Notes: generated by a model not told the origin, from the sequence alone. A stretch of 64,000 nucleotides of DNA from JBEEJZ01 sp046046915 (GCA_046046915.1 JBJOIT010000001.1:1-64000); one strand, 5' to 3'. Counted from the first letter of the stretch, positions 7,267-16,801 are shown. Numbers and translations are program-made.

Positions 7267-9347
7267 GGTACTGATGTGGTCTCGGTGGCTGTCGCGGTGG
7301 CGGCCTCGCCAGGCTCGTTGAGGTCGACGGCAATCGCAATCGGGCCAGCCACAGTGTCGTCGTCTTCCTCGCCGGCATCGGCTTGTGCGGCCAGGTCGCC
7401 CGTGTCGCTGGGGGCATCCAGCCGTTCCAGCACCGTGCCGTTCACGTCTAGCGAAATCAGGTCGATGTCACCCAGCTTCACCCGCACCCGGGCGCCGCGT
7501 GGCAGGCCCTGTGCCCCCAACACCGGCAGCACCAAAGGCAGGGTATCGGCACGCACCATGTTGTCCTTGAACACGGCAGCGGTGAGCTCAGCCAGCTCGT
7601 TTTGCTGCAGGTAACGCAGGGTCCAGAAGCGCTCCATGGCACCTTGGTAGCCGTTGTAAGCCGAGTAAGCCGCATCAAAGCCCGAGATGATGGAAAACAG
7701 CTCGGCGTCCTTGGGTTTGAAGGGCGCCGCCAGCGCTGCGGTTTTGCCGTGGCGGGCGCAGGCAATGATTTGCCACTGGTTGACCAGGTCGGTGTAGCGG
7801 CGTAGCGGCGAGGTGCTCCAGGCGTAGCTTTTGACCCCGATGCCGGCGTGCGGCAAGGCCTTGGTGCCCATGCGTACTTTCACACCCGGCGCCAGGCTGG
7901 CCTGGCTGCGGTAAATACCGGGTACGCCCAGCTCCGCCATCCAGCTGCCCCAGGTGCTGTTGGCCAGAATCATGGCCTCGGCCACGATCAGGTCCAGCGG
8001 TGCGCCGCGCTGGCGGGTGCTAATGACCACCTGTTCGTGTCCCTGAGGCTCTGCGCCGGAATCACCTTCACGCACCAATCGGAAGTTGTAGTCCGGGCGG
8101 TTAAAGGTCTCGGGTTTGCCACGCACCACTTCGCGTTGGGCTTTGAGGTGCTTGGCCAAACGGTACAGAAAACTCAGGGTATCGCGGCTGATGGTCAATG
8201 TGGGTTGCGGTGTGTCGTGCTCAAACCCGGGCTCGGTCAGCCATTGTTCGGTGATCATGCCGTCGAGCTGATCGTGGCGCAGGTTGGCGGCAATCGGCAC
8301 GCGCTCAAGCCGGGTCTCTGTGGCGCGTATCTCCAGCGTGGCCTCGTCCAGGGTGACGTAGAGCGACACGGCGGGGCAGTCGCGCCCCTCGGCCAGCGTG
8401 TAGTTTTGCACCACATCATCGGGCAGCATGGTTACCTTGTAGCCCGGCATGTACACCGTGCTCAGACGGGCCCGGCCCAGCTGGTCAATGGCATCGCCCG
8501 GTTGCAGGGCCAGCGCTGGCGCGGCAATGTGTACGCCCAAGGTGACGGTGCCCGAGCCCAGGCCCTGTACCGACAAGGCGTCGTCGATTTCGGTGGTTTG
8601 CGAGTCGTCGATGGAGTAAGCCTGTACGGCTGCGACCGGCAGCTCGTCGCGGATGGGCGGCGCTTGCAGGGGCGCAAAGCCCGTGCCTTTGGGAAAGTTC
8701 TCCAGTAAAAAACGCCGCCAATGAAACTGGTAGGGCGAATCAATCGCGCCGGCACGCTGCAGCAAAGCCAGTGGCCCCAGGTGCGTGGCGCGCGAGGCCT
8801 CGACCACTGCCTTGTACTCGGGGGCGTTCTTGTCGGGCTTGAAGAGAATCTTGTAGAGCTGCTCCCGAATCGCCGGCGGGCAGCTGCCCTGGCTGAGCTC
8901 TGCCACCCAGGCGTCAATCTGCTGCGCAATCAGCTTCTTCTTTTCAATGGCGGCCAGTGCCTGCTGCACGATCTCGGCGGGCGCCTTCCTGAAGCGGCCC
9001 TTGCCGGCACGGCGAAAGTAATGCGGTGCCTCAAACAGCCGAAACAAGGCTGCAGCCTGCTGCTCCAGGCTGGCTTGGGCGCTGAAATAGTCGCGCGCCA
9101 AGTCGGCAAAGCCAAACTCCTCTTCAGGCGCAAATTCGTAGGCCAGCTCCAGCTCAATCGTCTGGCTCAGGGCCTGGGCAGCGCCCATGAATGCAGCGGG
9201 CGCCGGCTTTTCGAACTTCAGTAGCCCATTGGCAGCCTTGACCTTGACCCGCTTGCCACTGTCCAGCTCCACCTGGCAAGACGCATCCGCCTCAGACAAC
9301 ACCCTGCCGGCCATGAACTTTCCGGCTTCTTCGAACAATAAAAACAT
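7263..9347 (-). CDS. rnb: RNase II/RNB-domain exoribonuclease
   Basis: A 694-residue 3'-to-5' exoribonuclease of the RNase II/R superfamily. The RNB catalytic signature SIDDSQTTEIDDALS lies at about residues 245-259, with the acidic residues that hold the catalytic metals. Later RNB segments include YMPGYKVTMLPDDVVQNYTL and SPLRRYTDLVNQWQI. The N-terminal part (FEEAGKFMAGRVLSE) looks like a small beta-barrel RNA-binding domain. It is shorter than typical RNase R and lacks a long basic tail. It heads the run rnb-tonB-mtgA-ruvC, with a four-base overlap to the next gene. Substrate preference is not readable. Confidence 0.92.
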   Translation of the reverse strand: MFLLFEEAGKFMAGRVLSEADASCQVELDSGKRVKVKAANGLLKFEKPAPAAFMGAAQALSQTIELELAYEFAPEEEFGFADLARDYFSAQASLEQQAAALFRLFEAPHYFRRAGKGRFRKAPAEIVQQALAAIEKKKLIAQQIDAWVAELSQGSCPPAIREQLYKILFKPDKNAPEYKAVVEASRATHLGPLALLQRAGAIDSPYQFHWRRFLLENFPKGTGFAPLQAPPIRDELPVAAVQAYSIDDSQTTEIDDALSVQGLGSGTVTLGVHIAAPALALQPGDAIDQLGRARLSTVYMPGYKVTMLPDDVVQNYTLAEGRDCPAVSLYVTLDEATLEIRATETRLERVPIAANLRHDQLDGMITEQWLTEPGFEHDTPQPTLTISRDTLSFLYRLAKHLKAQREVVRGKPETFNRPDYNFRLVREGDSGAEPQGHEQVVISTRQRGAPLDLIVAEAMILANSTWGSWMAELGVPGIYRSQASLAPGVKVRMGTKALPHAGIGVKSYAWSTSPLRRYTDLVNQWQIIACARHGKTAALAAPFKPKDAELFSIISGFDAAYSAYNGYQGAMERFWTLRYLQQNELAELTAAVFKDNMVRADTLPLVLPVLGAQGLPRGARVRVKLGDIDLISLDVNGTVLERLDAPSDTGDLAAQADAGEEDDDTVAGPIAIAVDLNEPGEAATATATETTSVP

Positions 9348-9394
9348 GGGCGGGATTGTCCCATGGGGGAGCCGCTATGCAGACCCTTCTAAAG

Positions 9395-9431
9395 CACAAA
9401 GGCCGTATCGTTCTGAGCTACGGCCTTTGTG
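9395..9431 (-). terminator. Perfect 13-bp inverted repeat after the lipoprotein gene
   Basis: CACAAAGGCCGTA (9395-9407) and its exact reverse complement (9419-9431) are separated by 11 bases. The hairpin lies 14 bases past the stop of the minus-strand lipoprotein gene and just before the rnb start. The run of T after the stem on the minus strand is short (CTTT), so it is a terminator-like hairpin that may work weakly, or protect the 3' end of the mRNA. Confidence 0.65.
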
Positions 9432-9444
9432 GTCTTGGAGAGGG

Positions 9445-11310
9445 TTATGGAGTAACAACGACGGTGTAATAGTCCTTCCAAATGCCGCGACCGTAGGAGT
9501 CCTTTCCGTTCGTCATCACGTAGGGGATGTAGTTGTTAGTTGTATCGAAGACCGTGAGGCAGTCGACTCCGCAAAGATCTTTGGCTGTTTGGATACTGAA
9601 CTTGCCATTCAAAGCTGCAACCTCGGATTTGTCTTCAATCGAATAGAACCCCAGTGACGTCACTTTATTTTGGTGGACCTTGAACTTCAAGAAGTCTGGT
9701 TTGCCAACCAGATTAACCGTGTTTGTCGCCAGTGTTTGAACGTCGATGCCATAGTTCACGTCGGTGGCGACACTTGTACCCGTTGATGTGTTGAATAAGT
9801 TCGACTTGGGTCGGAAGACAAACGCCTCTGGTGTGCCGGTGTAGTCAGCAGTGGTGAACGCAGCGATTTTGATTTTAGCCTTGCCTTGGCTACGAGCGTC
9901 ATTAAGGCTGTCGGCGACAGCATCTGCCGTTGCTACAAAATTCCCGCAGTTTCCGTTGTTGGAATTGCCGTCGTCAACAGACAAGCCGTAGCATTGGTCG
10001 TCTTTGGTGAACTTTTCTAGAAAGGTCCAGGTCGTTCCGTCGTCAATGCTATAAAAGGCCTTCACGCTCTTATAAGTGGGCACCCACTCTAGGTTGACAC
10101 CTGACAGCACCGGAACTTGCCCGTCTGAATTGAAGTTAAACCCGGTTTTAACCGTTGGTGTTTGTGCGGTTCGGATGTTGCCTGCAGCTATGCTGGACAT
10201 TTGAACGTTGGTGCTCTGCCACACAACGGGCTTGAATTCAAAATCAAACGGCTTGTCGTTGCCAGCAAAACTCCACGATTTCGTGGACGTGTCCTGTACG
10301 ACGCTCATGGATTGGGCGCCGGTATTGCTGCCACTTTTGAGGCTGAGTTCAATCTTGCATGAAGGCACGTCGATAACTACTTTGCAACCGTCAAGCACGT
10401 ATCCGGTCATCGTCATGCCTACGGCTTCTGTGCCCAGCAGTGCTATTTGTGTGGCTTTGTTTGCGCCGTCTAGCAAAAAGTCCTTGGCAAAAAGCGCAGC
10501 CATACTTGGAGATGTGATGTTTTCCTTTGTGTCCGAAAGGGCATTAAAGGCGGCTAAAAGGTTCTTGATGCCCGAGGGGTCGATGGCCAAGTTCTCTGCC
10601 GTGGGTGCTGGCAGTTTTGTGACAGGGGATGAAGTGGCGACGACGACCGTACTCGCTGTTGCCTTATCGGTAACAGTGATGCTGCCGGTGGCATTTGCTT
10701 CGAAAGCGATGACGTCAAGCAGCTTGTCTAACCCACTGCCAGTGGCTGAAAAGGCGGTGGTGAACAGGTCAACCTTGGTGCTATCCAGACCCAATGCTGT
10801 CAACGCATCAGCCAGTGCTTCGACAAGTTTTGCCTTTGCATCTTTCAACGCTGTGCTGTCATCAAGGGTTTGGATTTTTGTCGTGTCTGCGAAATACACC
10901 GCAGGGTCGCCGCCGGTGGCTTGGGCAACGACCGCATGGGTTGCGGGTGTGACGTTGACCACCCCGCTTACGCCTGCAGCGGGGGCGGTTTCCAGGGCAC
11001 TGTACAAGGTGTAGTCGATGCCGCCAGCACTGCCCACAGCCTGAATCATGAATGGCGCTGTCATGCCGGACACATCTGCGAAGGAATATGCGCCACCGGC
11101 ATCAGATATTGTTGTCAGCGTTGCGCCGGCAGCGTCTTTGAGCGTAACCGTTGCGCCCGCCAAAGCGGCCCCCACAGCTGCAACACCAGACAGGGATGCC
11201 ACAGGGGTTGCCGTATCAATGGATGAGCTGGAGCCACCTCCGCAACCCGCCAGGGTTAAACACAAGATACCCGCCATGGCGGTCGCAAGTTTGACTGGTT
11301 TGAATTTCAT
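9445..11310 (-). CDS. Large predicted lipoprotein, function unknown
   Basis: A 621-residue protein with a lipoprotein signal peptide: basic start, hydrophobic core, and lipobox LTLAGC with the lipidated Cys at residue 23, followed by a Gly/Ser-rich tether. Residues about 40-80 (ALAGATVTLKDAAGATLTTI, then GGAYSFADV) resemble a carboxypeptidase-regulatory-like beta-sandwich. The rest is rich in Ala, Thr, Asp and Ser with no enzyme motif I recognise. It has Cys pairs in its C-terminal half, which suggest disulfides outside the cytoplasm. The start has GAGGAAATC before ATG. It is divergent from a two-component pair, with 188 bases between starts. Confidence 0.85.
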   Translation of the reverse strand: MKFKPVKLATAMAGILCLTLAGCGGGSSSSIDTATPVASLSGVAAVGAALAGATVTLKDAAGATLTTISDAGGAYSFADVSGMTAPFMIQAVGSAGGIDYTLYSALETAPAAGVSGVVNVTPATHAVVAQATGGDPAVYFADTTKIQTLDDSTALKDAKAKLVEALADALTALGLDSTKVDLFTTAFSATGSGLDKLLDVIAFEANATGSITVTDKATASTVVVATSSPVTKLPAPTAENLAIDPSGIKNLLAAFNALSDTKENITSPSMAALFAKDFLLDGANKATQIALLGTEAVGMTMTGYVLDGCKVVIDVPSCKIELSLKSGSNTGAQSMSVVQDTSTKSWSFAGNDKPFDFEFKPVVWQSTNVQMSSIAAGNIRTAQTPTVKTGFNFNSDGQVPVLSGVNLEWVPTYKSVKAFYSIDDGTTWTFLEKFTKDDQCYGLSVDDGNSNNGNCGNFVATADAVADSLNDARSQGKAKIKIAAFTTADYTGTPEAFVFRPKSNLFNTSTGTSVATDVNYGIDVQTLATNTVNLVGKPDFLKFKVHQNKVTSLGFYSIEDKSEVAALNGKFSIQTAKDLCGVDCLTVFDTTNNYIPYVMTNGKDSYGRGIWKDYYTVVVTP

Positions 11311-11498
11311 GATTTCCTCGCTTTGGTTTCCAAAAGTGACAGCAAGATTGCTTTCGCGAGAAGCATTGCACTTGAATTTGTGACAAAGTGCATCCCATAA
11401 ACATGGGGTCTGATCCAGGCTTGGTGCCAGGGTTTTGCCGATATGCTCGCGGCTTGGCTGTCACCCACAAAGCAATAAGCAAACTGCAGGGAGGGCTC

Positions 11499-12173
11499 GT
11501 GTGGCAAGTACTGATCGTTGAAGACGATGCGCTCATGCGGGACTTTTTTGCGGCCAGTGTTCGGGGTTGTGCAGATTTACATCTTCTGGACGCGGTCGGA
11601 ACGCAGGCAGAGGCCATTGCTTGCCTGAATGTCCCTGGGCGCCGGGTGGATGTGTTGCTTACCGACCTGGGATTGCCGGATGGCAGCGGCCTGAACGTGA
11701 TTCGCCATGCCCAAGCGAGGCATCCCGAATGCGAATCTCTCGTCATTTCGATGTTCGGCGATGAGGCCAATGTGCTGGCCAGCATCGAGGCTGGCGCGCT
11801 GGGCTATATCCACAAGGACGCTGCTCCGGGTGATATTGCCCAGACTATTCTGGAGATGAAGGCTGGCGCCTCGCCCATTTCTCCCATGATTGCGCGGCGG
11901 GTGTTGGCCAAATACCGTCTGGCTCAAATGGCCGATAAGGCCCCGCCCGTGGCGTTGAGTACAGACGGCCGCAAGGTGCTGTCCGGGCGTGAGCAAGAGG
12001 TACTAGAACTAATTGCACGTGGGTTTTCTTACACAGAAATCGCAAGACTTCAAAGTGTGACGGTGCACACGGTGCAGACCCACATCAAAAGCCTTTACAG
12101 CAAGCTGGCGGTGCATTCCCGTAGTGAGGCTGTTTTTGAGGCCACTCGGATGGGGCTTTTGTCCAGGCAATGA
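11499..12173 (+). CDS. NarL/FixJ-type response regulator
   Basis: A 224-residue regulator with an N-terminal receiver (VLIVEDDALM, phospho-acceptor Asp56 in LLTDLGLPDGSG, conserved Lys106 in GYIHKDA) and a C-terminal LuxR-type helix-turn-helix (LSGREQEVLELIARG from residue 161, then TVHTVQTHIKSLYSKLAVHSR). I chose GTG 11499 because AGGGAGG lies just upstream and the receiver fold begins there; the upstream ATG at 11388 would add 37 unrelated residues. It overlaps the kinase gene by four bases (ATGA). It probably controls transcription; the divergent lipoprotein gene is a natural candidate target. Confidence 0.93.
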   Translation: MWQVLIVEDDALMRDFFAASVRGCADLHLLDAVGTQAEAIACLNVPGRRVDVLLTDLGLPDGSGLNVIRHAQARHPECESLVISMFGDEANVLASIEAGALGYIHKDAAPGDIAQTILEMKAGASPISPMIARRVLAKYRLAQMADKAPPVALSTDGRKVLSGREQEVLELIARGFSYTEIARLQSVTVHTVQTHIKSLYSKLAVHSRSEAVFEATRMGLLSRQ

Positions 12174-14032
12174 TGATCAAGACTTTTGACCCCTGGCGCT
12201 TTTTTGCCAAATGGGCCGTTTGTGCCGCTTTGGGGCTGGCGGGTCATGCTGCCGTTTGGGCAGAGATGTTGACACTGACCCAAGCGACGGCACAGGTCAA
12301 AGTGGATGGCATCACCAGCAAGCACACAGTTAGCCTGCCTTACCACTGGGACCGCTACAACCAGGGTCATGCAGGAGAGGCTTGGTTTGATCTTTATTTT
12401 GATTTGCCCCAGGTGCCGGATGAACCCTGGAGCATGTACTTTCCCAGGCTCGGCAATGCCTATGAGGTGTGGCTGAACGGCGAGCTGCTCAAGCGCGAGG
12501 GCGATTTGTTGCATTACAACGGCGCGGATTACTCCCAGGTGCCGCGCCAAATGGTGATCTCGACGGGCCTGTTGGCCGTCTCCAACCACCTGCGGGTGCA
12601 TGTGCGTGCCGACGTGGGCCGTCGTGGCGGCCTGTCGCAGGTGGTGATTGGCCCCCAGAATGAGGTGGACGCGGTGTACCACCAGCGCTATCTCTGGCGC
12701 TCATATGGCCCCTTGGCAGTGGCCATGTTCAGTCTGGTCGTGGGATTGATATCTTTGTCTTTGTGGGCGACACAACCTGGAAACCAATCGCCGGCAGGGC
12801 GCGCGCGCGATTCTCTTTATCTGTTTGCGGGCTTGGCCGAGTTGTCCTGGTCGCTAGGTGTGGGCTATATGTTGCTGGAGGCGCCGCCCTTGCCCTGGCC
12901 CTGGTGGGGGCTGGTGCCGGTTCTGGCCCTGGCGCTCTGGATCTTCAATATGACCCAGTTTTGCCTTCATGTGGCGGGTTGGGGAGGCCAGCCGGCGGCA
13001 ACATGGTTTGGCCGTTGGATGGCGTTTGCCACAGCATGTGGCCCTCTGATGGCCTATTGGGCTTTGGGCTTGGGTCAGGCCGTGGCACTCACGGCCTGGT
13101 ACTTGACGGTGGGGTTGAGTTGCCTGGTCTTTGGCGCCCTGTTTCTTTGGCGTGCGTGCCGAGGCGCGACCTGGGCACACCGGGGGGTAGCGCTTGCTTT
13201 GCTGGTGAATGTGTTTACCGGCTTGCGAGATGTGTATGTTTATCGCGTCAATCCCTCCTATGGCGAGGATACCTACCTGCGTTACGCGTCGGTGCTTTTC
13301 GGTTTGTCGCTGGCCTATATCGTGATCACCCGGTTTCGTTCCGCAGCCGCTCAGGCGCGAGATCTGCAGGCAACCCTGAACCAGCGCGTGCATACGAAGG
13401 AGGCCGAACTTGCGCAAAGCTACCAGCAACTGGAGGCGATGGCGCGCGAACATGAGCGCACGGCCGAGCGCGCCCGCATTCTGCGCGACATGCATGACGG
13501 TGTGGGTTCTCACATCAGTGCAGCGATCAGACAGCTCGAATCCGGGCGAGCTACTCAAGCCGACGTGCTGCTGACACTGCGCGAATCGCTGGACCAGCTC
13601 AAGTTGTCCATTGACGCCATGACCTTGCCACCCGGCGACATCAACGCCTTGCTGGCCAATTTGCGCTACCGGATGGAGCCCCGTTTCAATGCCATCGATG
13701 TGACGTTGTCCTGGAACGTGGATTCTGTGCCCGTGTTGGCCAGGCTGGACGCCGATGCCATGCGGCAATTGCAGTTTTTGATATTTGAGGCCATGTCCAA
13801 TGTCTTGCAGCATGCACGCGCCCAGGTCTTGAGTATTCAGGCCATGGCAACGGGGCCGGCCTACGCACCGATGGTGCTGGTGCGGGTGATGGATGACGGC
13901 CAGGGTTTTGACGTGCAGGCTGCCCAAGGCAAAGGCCTGGTGTCCATGCGCCAGCGTGCAGAAGGTGTGGGTGCAGCACTGGACATAAGCAGTGAACCCG
14001 GCCGCACTTGCATAGACATACGTTTAGCCTGA
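12170..14032 (+). CDS. Membrane sensor histidine kinase (HisKA_3/NarX class)
   Basis: A 620-residue kinase. A signal-like hydrophobic N-terminus precedes an extracytoplasmic beta-rich domain (about residues 30-170, with WSMYFPRLGNAYEVWLNGEL). About seven membrane segments follow (about 180-400), a 7TMR-DISM-like layout. After a coiled coil comes the phospho-acceptor box RILRDMHDGVGSH with His442, then the ATPase N-box (FEAMSNVLQHA) and G-boxes (VMDDGQGFD, GKGLVSMRQRAEGVG). The partner is the regulator immediately upstream. The ligand is unknown; domains of this kind often bind carbohydrate-like or other small molecules, which is family knowledge and not visible here. Confidence 0.9.
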   Translation: MMIKTFDPWRFFAKWAVCAALGLAGHAAVWAEMLTLTQATAQVKVDGITSKHTVSLPYHWDRYNQGHAGEAWFDLYFDLPQVPDEPWSMYFPRLGNAYEVWLNGELLKREGDLLHYNGADYSQVPRQMVISTGLLAVSNHLRVHVRADVGRRGGLSQVVIGPQNEVDAVYHQRYLWRSYGPLAVAMFSLVVGLISLSLWATQPGNQSPAGRARDSLYLFAGLAELSWSLGVGYMLLEAPPLPWPWWGLVPVLALALWIFNMTQFCLHVAGWGGQPAATWFGRWMAFATACGPLMAYWALGLGQAVALTAWYLTVGLSCLVFGALFLWRACRGATWAHRGVALALLVNVFTGLRDVYVYRVNPSYGEDTYLRYASVLFGLSLAYIVITRFRSAAAQARDLQATLNQRVHTKEAELAQSYQQLEAMAREHERTAERARILRDMHDGVGSHISAAIRQLESGRATQADVLLTLRESLDQLKLSIDAMTLPPGDINALLANLRYRMEPRFNAIDVTLSWNVDSVPVLARLDADAMRQLQFLIFEAMSNVLQHARAQVLSIQAMATGPAYAPMVLVRVMDDGQGFDVQAAQGKGLVSMRQRAEGVGAALDISSEPGRTCIDIRLA

Positions 14033-14072
14033 AGCATCCTTGGATTTGGCCTACGCGGATAATTCCGCCCGT

Positions 14073-15227
14073 ATGGCCCATGTCTTTGAAAAACCTTCGC
14101 TCTTGCGTCGCATGGCGCCCCTGTTTCGGGGCTTTGACGGGCCTTTGGCCTTTGCGGTGTTCATGCTGGCCTGTGCGGGTTTGCTCACCATGTATTCGTC
14201 TGGATTCGATCATGGCACGCGCTTTCCTGACCATGGGCGCAACATGCTGATTGCTGGCGCGATCTTGTTTGTGGTGGCTCAGGTGCCACCGCAGCGCTTG
14301 GCAACTTTCGCGGTGCCGATCTACACGGTGGGGGTCGCCTTGCTGGTGGCCGTGGCGCTGTTTGGGCTGACCAAAAAAGGGGCGCGGCGTTGGTTGAATG
14401 TGGGCGTTACCATCCAGCCCAGCGAAATTCTCAAAATTGCCATGCCCCTGATGCTGGCCTGGTGGTTCCAGAAACGTGAGGGACAGCTAAGACCGCTGGA
14501 CTTTCTGGTGGCGGGGGGGCTGCTGCTGCTGCCAGTGGGCTTGATCATGAAACAGCCTGATCTGGGCACGGCACTGCTGGTGTTGGCGGCGGGCCTGTCG
14601 GTGATCTTTTTTGCTGGCCTGAGCTGGCGCCTGGTTCTGCCCCCCGTCGCGCTGGGGGTTGTAGGGGTGGTCTTGATCGTGGTGTTTGAGCCCAGCCTGT
14701 GCGCTGATGGTGTGCGCTGGCCGGTGCTGCACGACTATCAGCAACAGCGCATCTGCACCCTGCTCGACCCGAGTAAAGACCCCTTGGGCAAAGGTTTTCA
14801 CATCATTCAGGGCATGATCGCCATCGGCTCTGGCGGGTTTTGGGGCAAGGGCTTCATGCAGGGCACGCAAACCCATCTGGAGTTCATCCCCGAGCGGACC
14901 ACCGACTTCATCTTTGCGGCGTTTTCTGAGGAGTTTGGTTTGTTTGGCAACCTGCTGCTGATTTCTGGATTTTTGTTGCTAGTGTTGCGCGCCATGATGA
15001 TTGCGTTGGAGGCGCCCACCTTGTTTTCTCGCTTGCTGGCGGGTGCGGTGGCCATGATCTTTTTCTCGTATGCCTTTGTGAACATGGGCATGGTCAGCGG
15101 CATCTTGCCGGTGGTGGGGGTGCCCTTGCCCTTTATCAGCTACGGTGGCACGGCCATGGTCACGCTGGGACTGTGCCTGGGTATCCTGATGTCGATTGCC
15201 CGCTCCAAGCGGCTGGTTCAATCCTGA
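14073..15227 (+). CDS. rodA: Rod-shape glycosyltransferase RodA (SEDS family)
   Basis: A 384-residue polytopic protein. RodA polymerises lipid II in the elongation complex together with PBP2. SEDS features are clear: KKGARRWLNVGVTIQPSEILKIA, QPDLGTALL, LDPSKDPLGKGFHIIQG, the run THLEFIPERTTDFIFAAFSEEFG that marks RodA rather than FtsW, and the ending GVPLPFISYGGTAMVTLGLCLGI. I placed the start at ATG 14073; the open frame runs back to a TTG at 14040. PBP2 (mrdA) and mreBCD are not upstream as is usual; a two-component pair is there. Confidence 0.94.
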   Translation: MAHVFEKPSLLRRMAPLFRGFDGPLAFAVFMLACAGLLTMYSSGFDHGTRFPDHGRNMLIAGAILFVVAQVPPQRLATFAVPIYTVGVALLVAVALFGLTKKGARRWLNVGVTIQPSEILKIAMPLMLAWWFQKREGQLRPLDFLVAGGLLLLPVGLIMKQPDLGTALLVLAAGLSVIFFAGLSWRLVLPPVALGVVGVVLIVVFEPSLCADGVRWPVLHDYQQQRICTLLDPSKDPLGKGFHIIQGMIAIGSGGFWGKGFMQGTQTHLEFIPERTTDFIFAAFSEEFGLFGNLLLISGFLLLVLRAMMIALEAPTLFSRLLAGAVAMIFFSYAFVNMGMVSGILPVVGVPLPFISYGGTAMVTLGLCLGILMSIARSKRLVQS

Positions 15228-15284
15228 TGCATCCCGATTGGCCTGCCGCAAGCCCTGCCTTTGGTCGCCACCTAAAATGATTTC

Positions 15285-16745
15285 ATGATCTCCCGCGAAC
15301 CTACGATAGAACGCTTGGCCACGGCCAAATCCCTGCTCTTGACGCCTTTTGGCCTGGATGAGGGGCATTTGTCCCGCGCCTTGGCCGAAATCCGCACGCA
15401 TGCCGTGGACGAGGCAGATCTGTACTTTCAGTACACCCGCAGCGAAGGCTGGAGCCTGGAAGAGGGCATCGTTAAAACGGGCTCTTTCAGCATCGATCAG
15501 GGCGTGGGTGTGCGTGCCGTGAGCGGCGAAAAGACCGCCTTTGCCTACTCAGACGATATTTCAGAGGCCTCTTTGCTGGATGCTGCTCGTACGGTGCGCG
15601 CCATCGGCGCGGCCACACGATCTGGCAAGGTCAAGGTGCCCAAAGTCAAGGTGGCCCAGGCCCGCAGTCTCTACCAAGACTTGGACCCCATGAGCACGCT
15701 TGACAGCACCGCTAAGGTGCGTTTGCTCGAGACGGTCGAACAGCGTGCCCGGGCCAAAGACCCCCGCGTGGTGCAGGTGATGGCGGGTTTGGCCAGTGAG
15801 TACGACGTGGTGATGGTGGCGCGTGCCGATGGCACCCTGGCTGCCGATGTGCGCCCCCTGGTGCGTTTGTCGCTGACCGTGATTGCCCAGCACAAGGGGC
15901 GCCGCGAGATGGGCTCGGCTGGTGGCGGCGGGCGCTTTGGTCTGGCGTATTTTGATGAGGACTGCATCAATCGCTATGTGGACGAGGCCGTGAAGGCGGC
16001 GCTCACCAATCTGGAGTCCCGGGCAGCGCCTGCGGGTGAATTGACCGTTGTTTTGGGGCCAGGCTGGCCGGGTATCTTGCTGCACGAGGCCATTGGTCAC
16101 GGGCTGGAGGGCGATTTCAACCGCAAGGGGTCGAGTGCTTTCAGTGGGCGCGTGGGGCAACGTGTGGCGGCCAAGGGCGTCACGGTGCTGGACGACGGCA
16201 CATTGCCCGATCGGCGTGGCTCCCTCAATGTGGATGACGAAGGTAACGCGAGCCAGCGCAATGTGCTCATTGAAGATGGCATTTTGAAGGGCTACATCCA
16301 GGACGGCATGAATGCCCGCCTGATGGGGGTGGCTCCAACCGGCAATGGCCGACGCGAAAGCTACGCTCACATTCCGATGCCACGCATGACCAACACCTAC
16401 ATGCTGGGTGGCGACAAGGCGCCCGGGGAAATTGTGGCCAGCATCAAAAAGGGCCTGTACGCCACCAATTTTGGCGGTGGTCAGGTGGACATCACTTCGG
16501 GAAAGTTCGTGTTCTCGGCCAGTGAGGCCTACTGGGTTGAAAACGGCAAAATTCTTTATCCCGTGAAGGGCGCCACCCTGGTGGGGAGCGGGCCCGAGTG
16601 CCTGAAGAAGGTCAGCATGATCGGCAACGACATGCGCTTGGACAGCGGTGTGGGCACCTGTGGCAAAGAGGGTCAAAGCGTGCCGGTTGGTGTGGGGCAA
16701 CCCACGCTGCGCATTGATGGTTTGACCGTTGGCGGAACGGCCTGA
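15285..16745 (+). CDS. tldD: Metalloprotease TldD
   Basis: TldD forms a heterodimer with TldE/PmbA and cleaves unfolded or modified peptides. The 486-residue product has the zinc site HEAIGHGLEGD, with the HExxxH core at residues 267-272, and the family segments SGRVGQRVAAKGVTVLDDGT and ESYAHIPMPRMTNTYM. The start ATG at 15285 precedes MISREPTIERL. It lies 57 bases after rodA on the same strand. pmbA is not in the window. The aroG leader region follows it. Confidence 0.95.
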   Translation: MISREPTIERLATAKSLLLTPFGLDEGHLSRALAEIRTHAVDEADLYFQYTRSEGWSLEEGIVKTGSFSIDQGVGVRAVSGEKTAFAYSDDISEASLLDAARTVRAIGAATRSGKVKVPKVKVAQARSLYQDLDPMSTLDSTAKVRLLETVEQRARAKDPRVVQVMAGLASEYDVVMVARADGTLAADVRPLVRLSLTVIAQHKGRREMGSAGGGGRFGLAYFDEDCINRYVDEAVKAALTNLESRAAPAGELTVVLGPGWPGILLHEAIGHGLEGDFNRKGSSAFSGRVGQRVAAKGVTVLDDGTLPDRRGSLNVDDEGNASQRNVLIEDGILKGYIQDGMNARLMGVAPTGNGRRESYAHIPMPRMTNTYMLGGDKAPGEIVASIKKGLYATNFGGGQVDITSGKFVFSASEAYWVENGKILYPVKGATLVGSGPECLKKVSMIGNDMRLDSGVGTCGKEGQSVPVGVGQPTLRIDGLTVGGTA

Positions 16746-16785
16746 GCGCCAAGAAAAGTGTGGTCAGTTTCATGCCACTTGACTG

Positions 16786-16794
16786 TGCTACATT
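16786..16794 (+). promoter_or_regulatory. Candidate extended -10 promoter for the aroG leader
   Basis: TGCTACATT matches the extended -10 pattern TGnTAnnnT, with only a weak -35 (GTTTCA, 16767-16772). Transcription would begin near 16801-16802, at or next to the leader ATG. TTGACT at 16779-16784 is too close to act as its -35. Confidence 0.35.
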
Positions 16795-16801
16795 TCAAAA
16801 C

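Noticed and set aside
16779..16794. TTGACT with TACATT as a standard promoter
   Set aside because: The two hexamers are only four bases apart, so they cannot be one sigma-70 promoter; only the extended -10 reading is kept, at low confidence.
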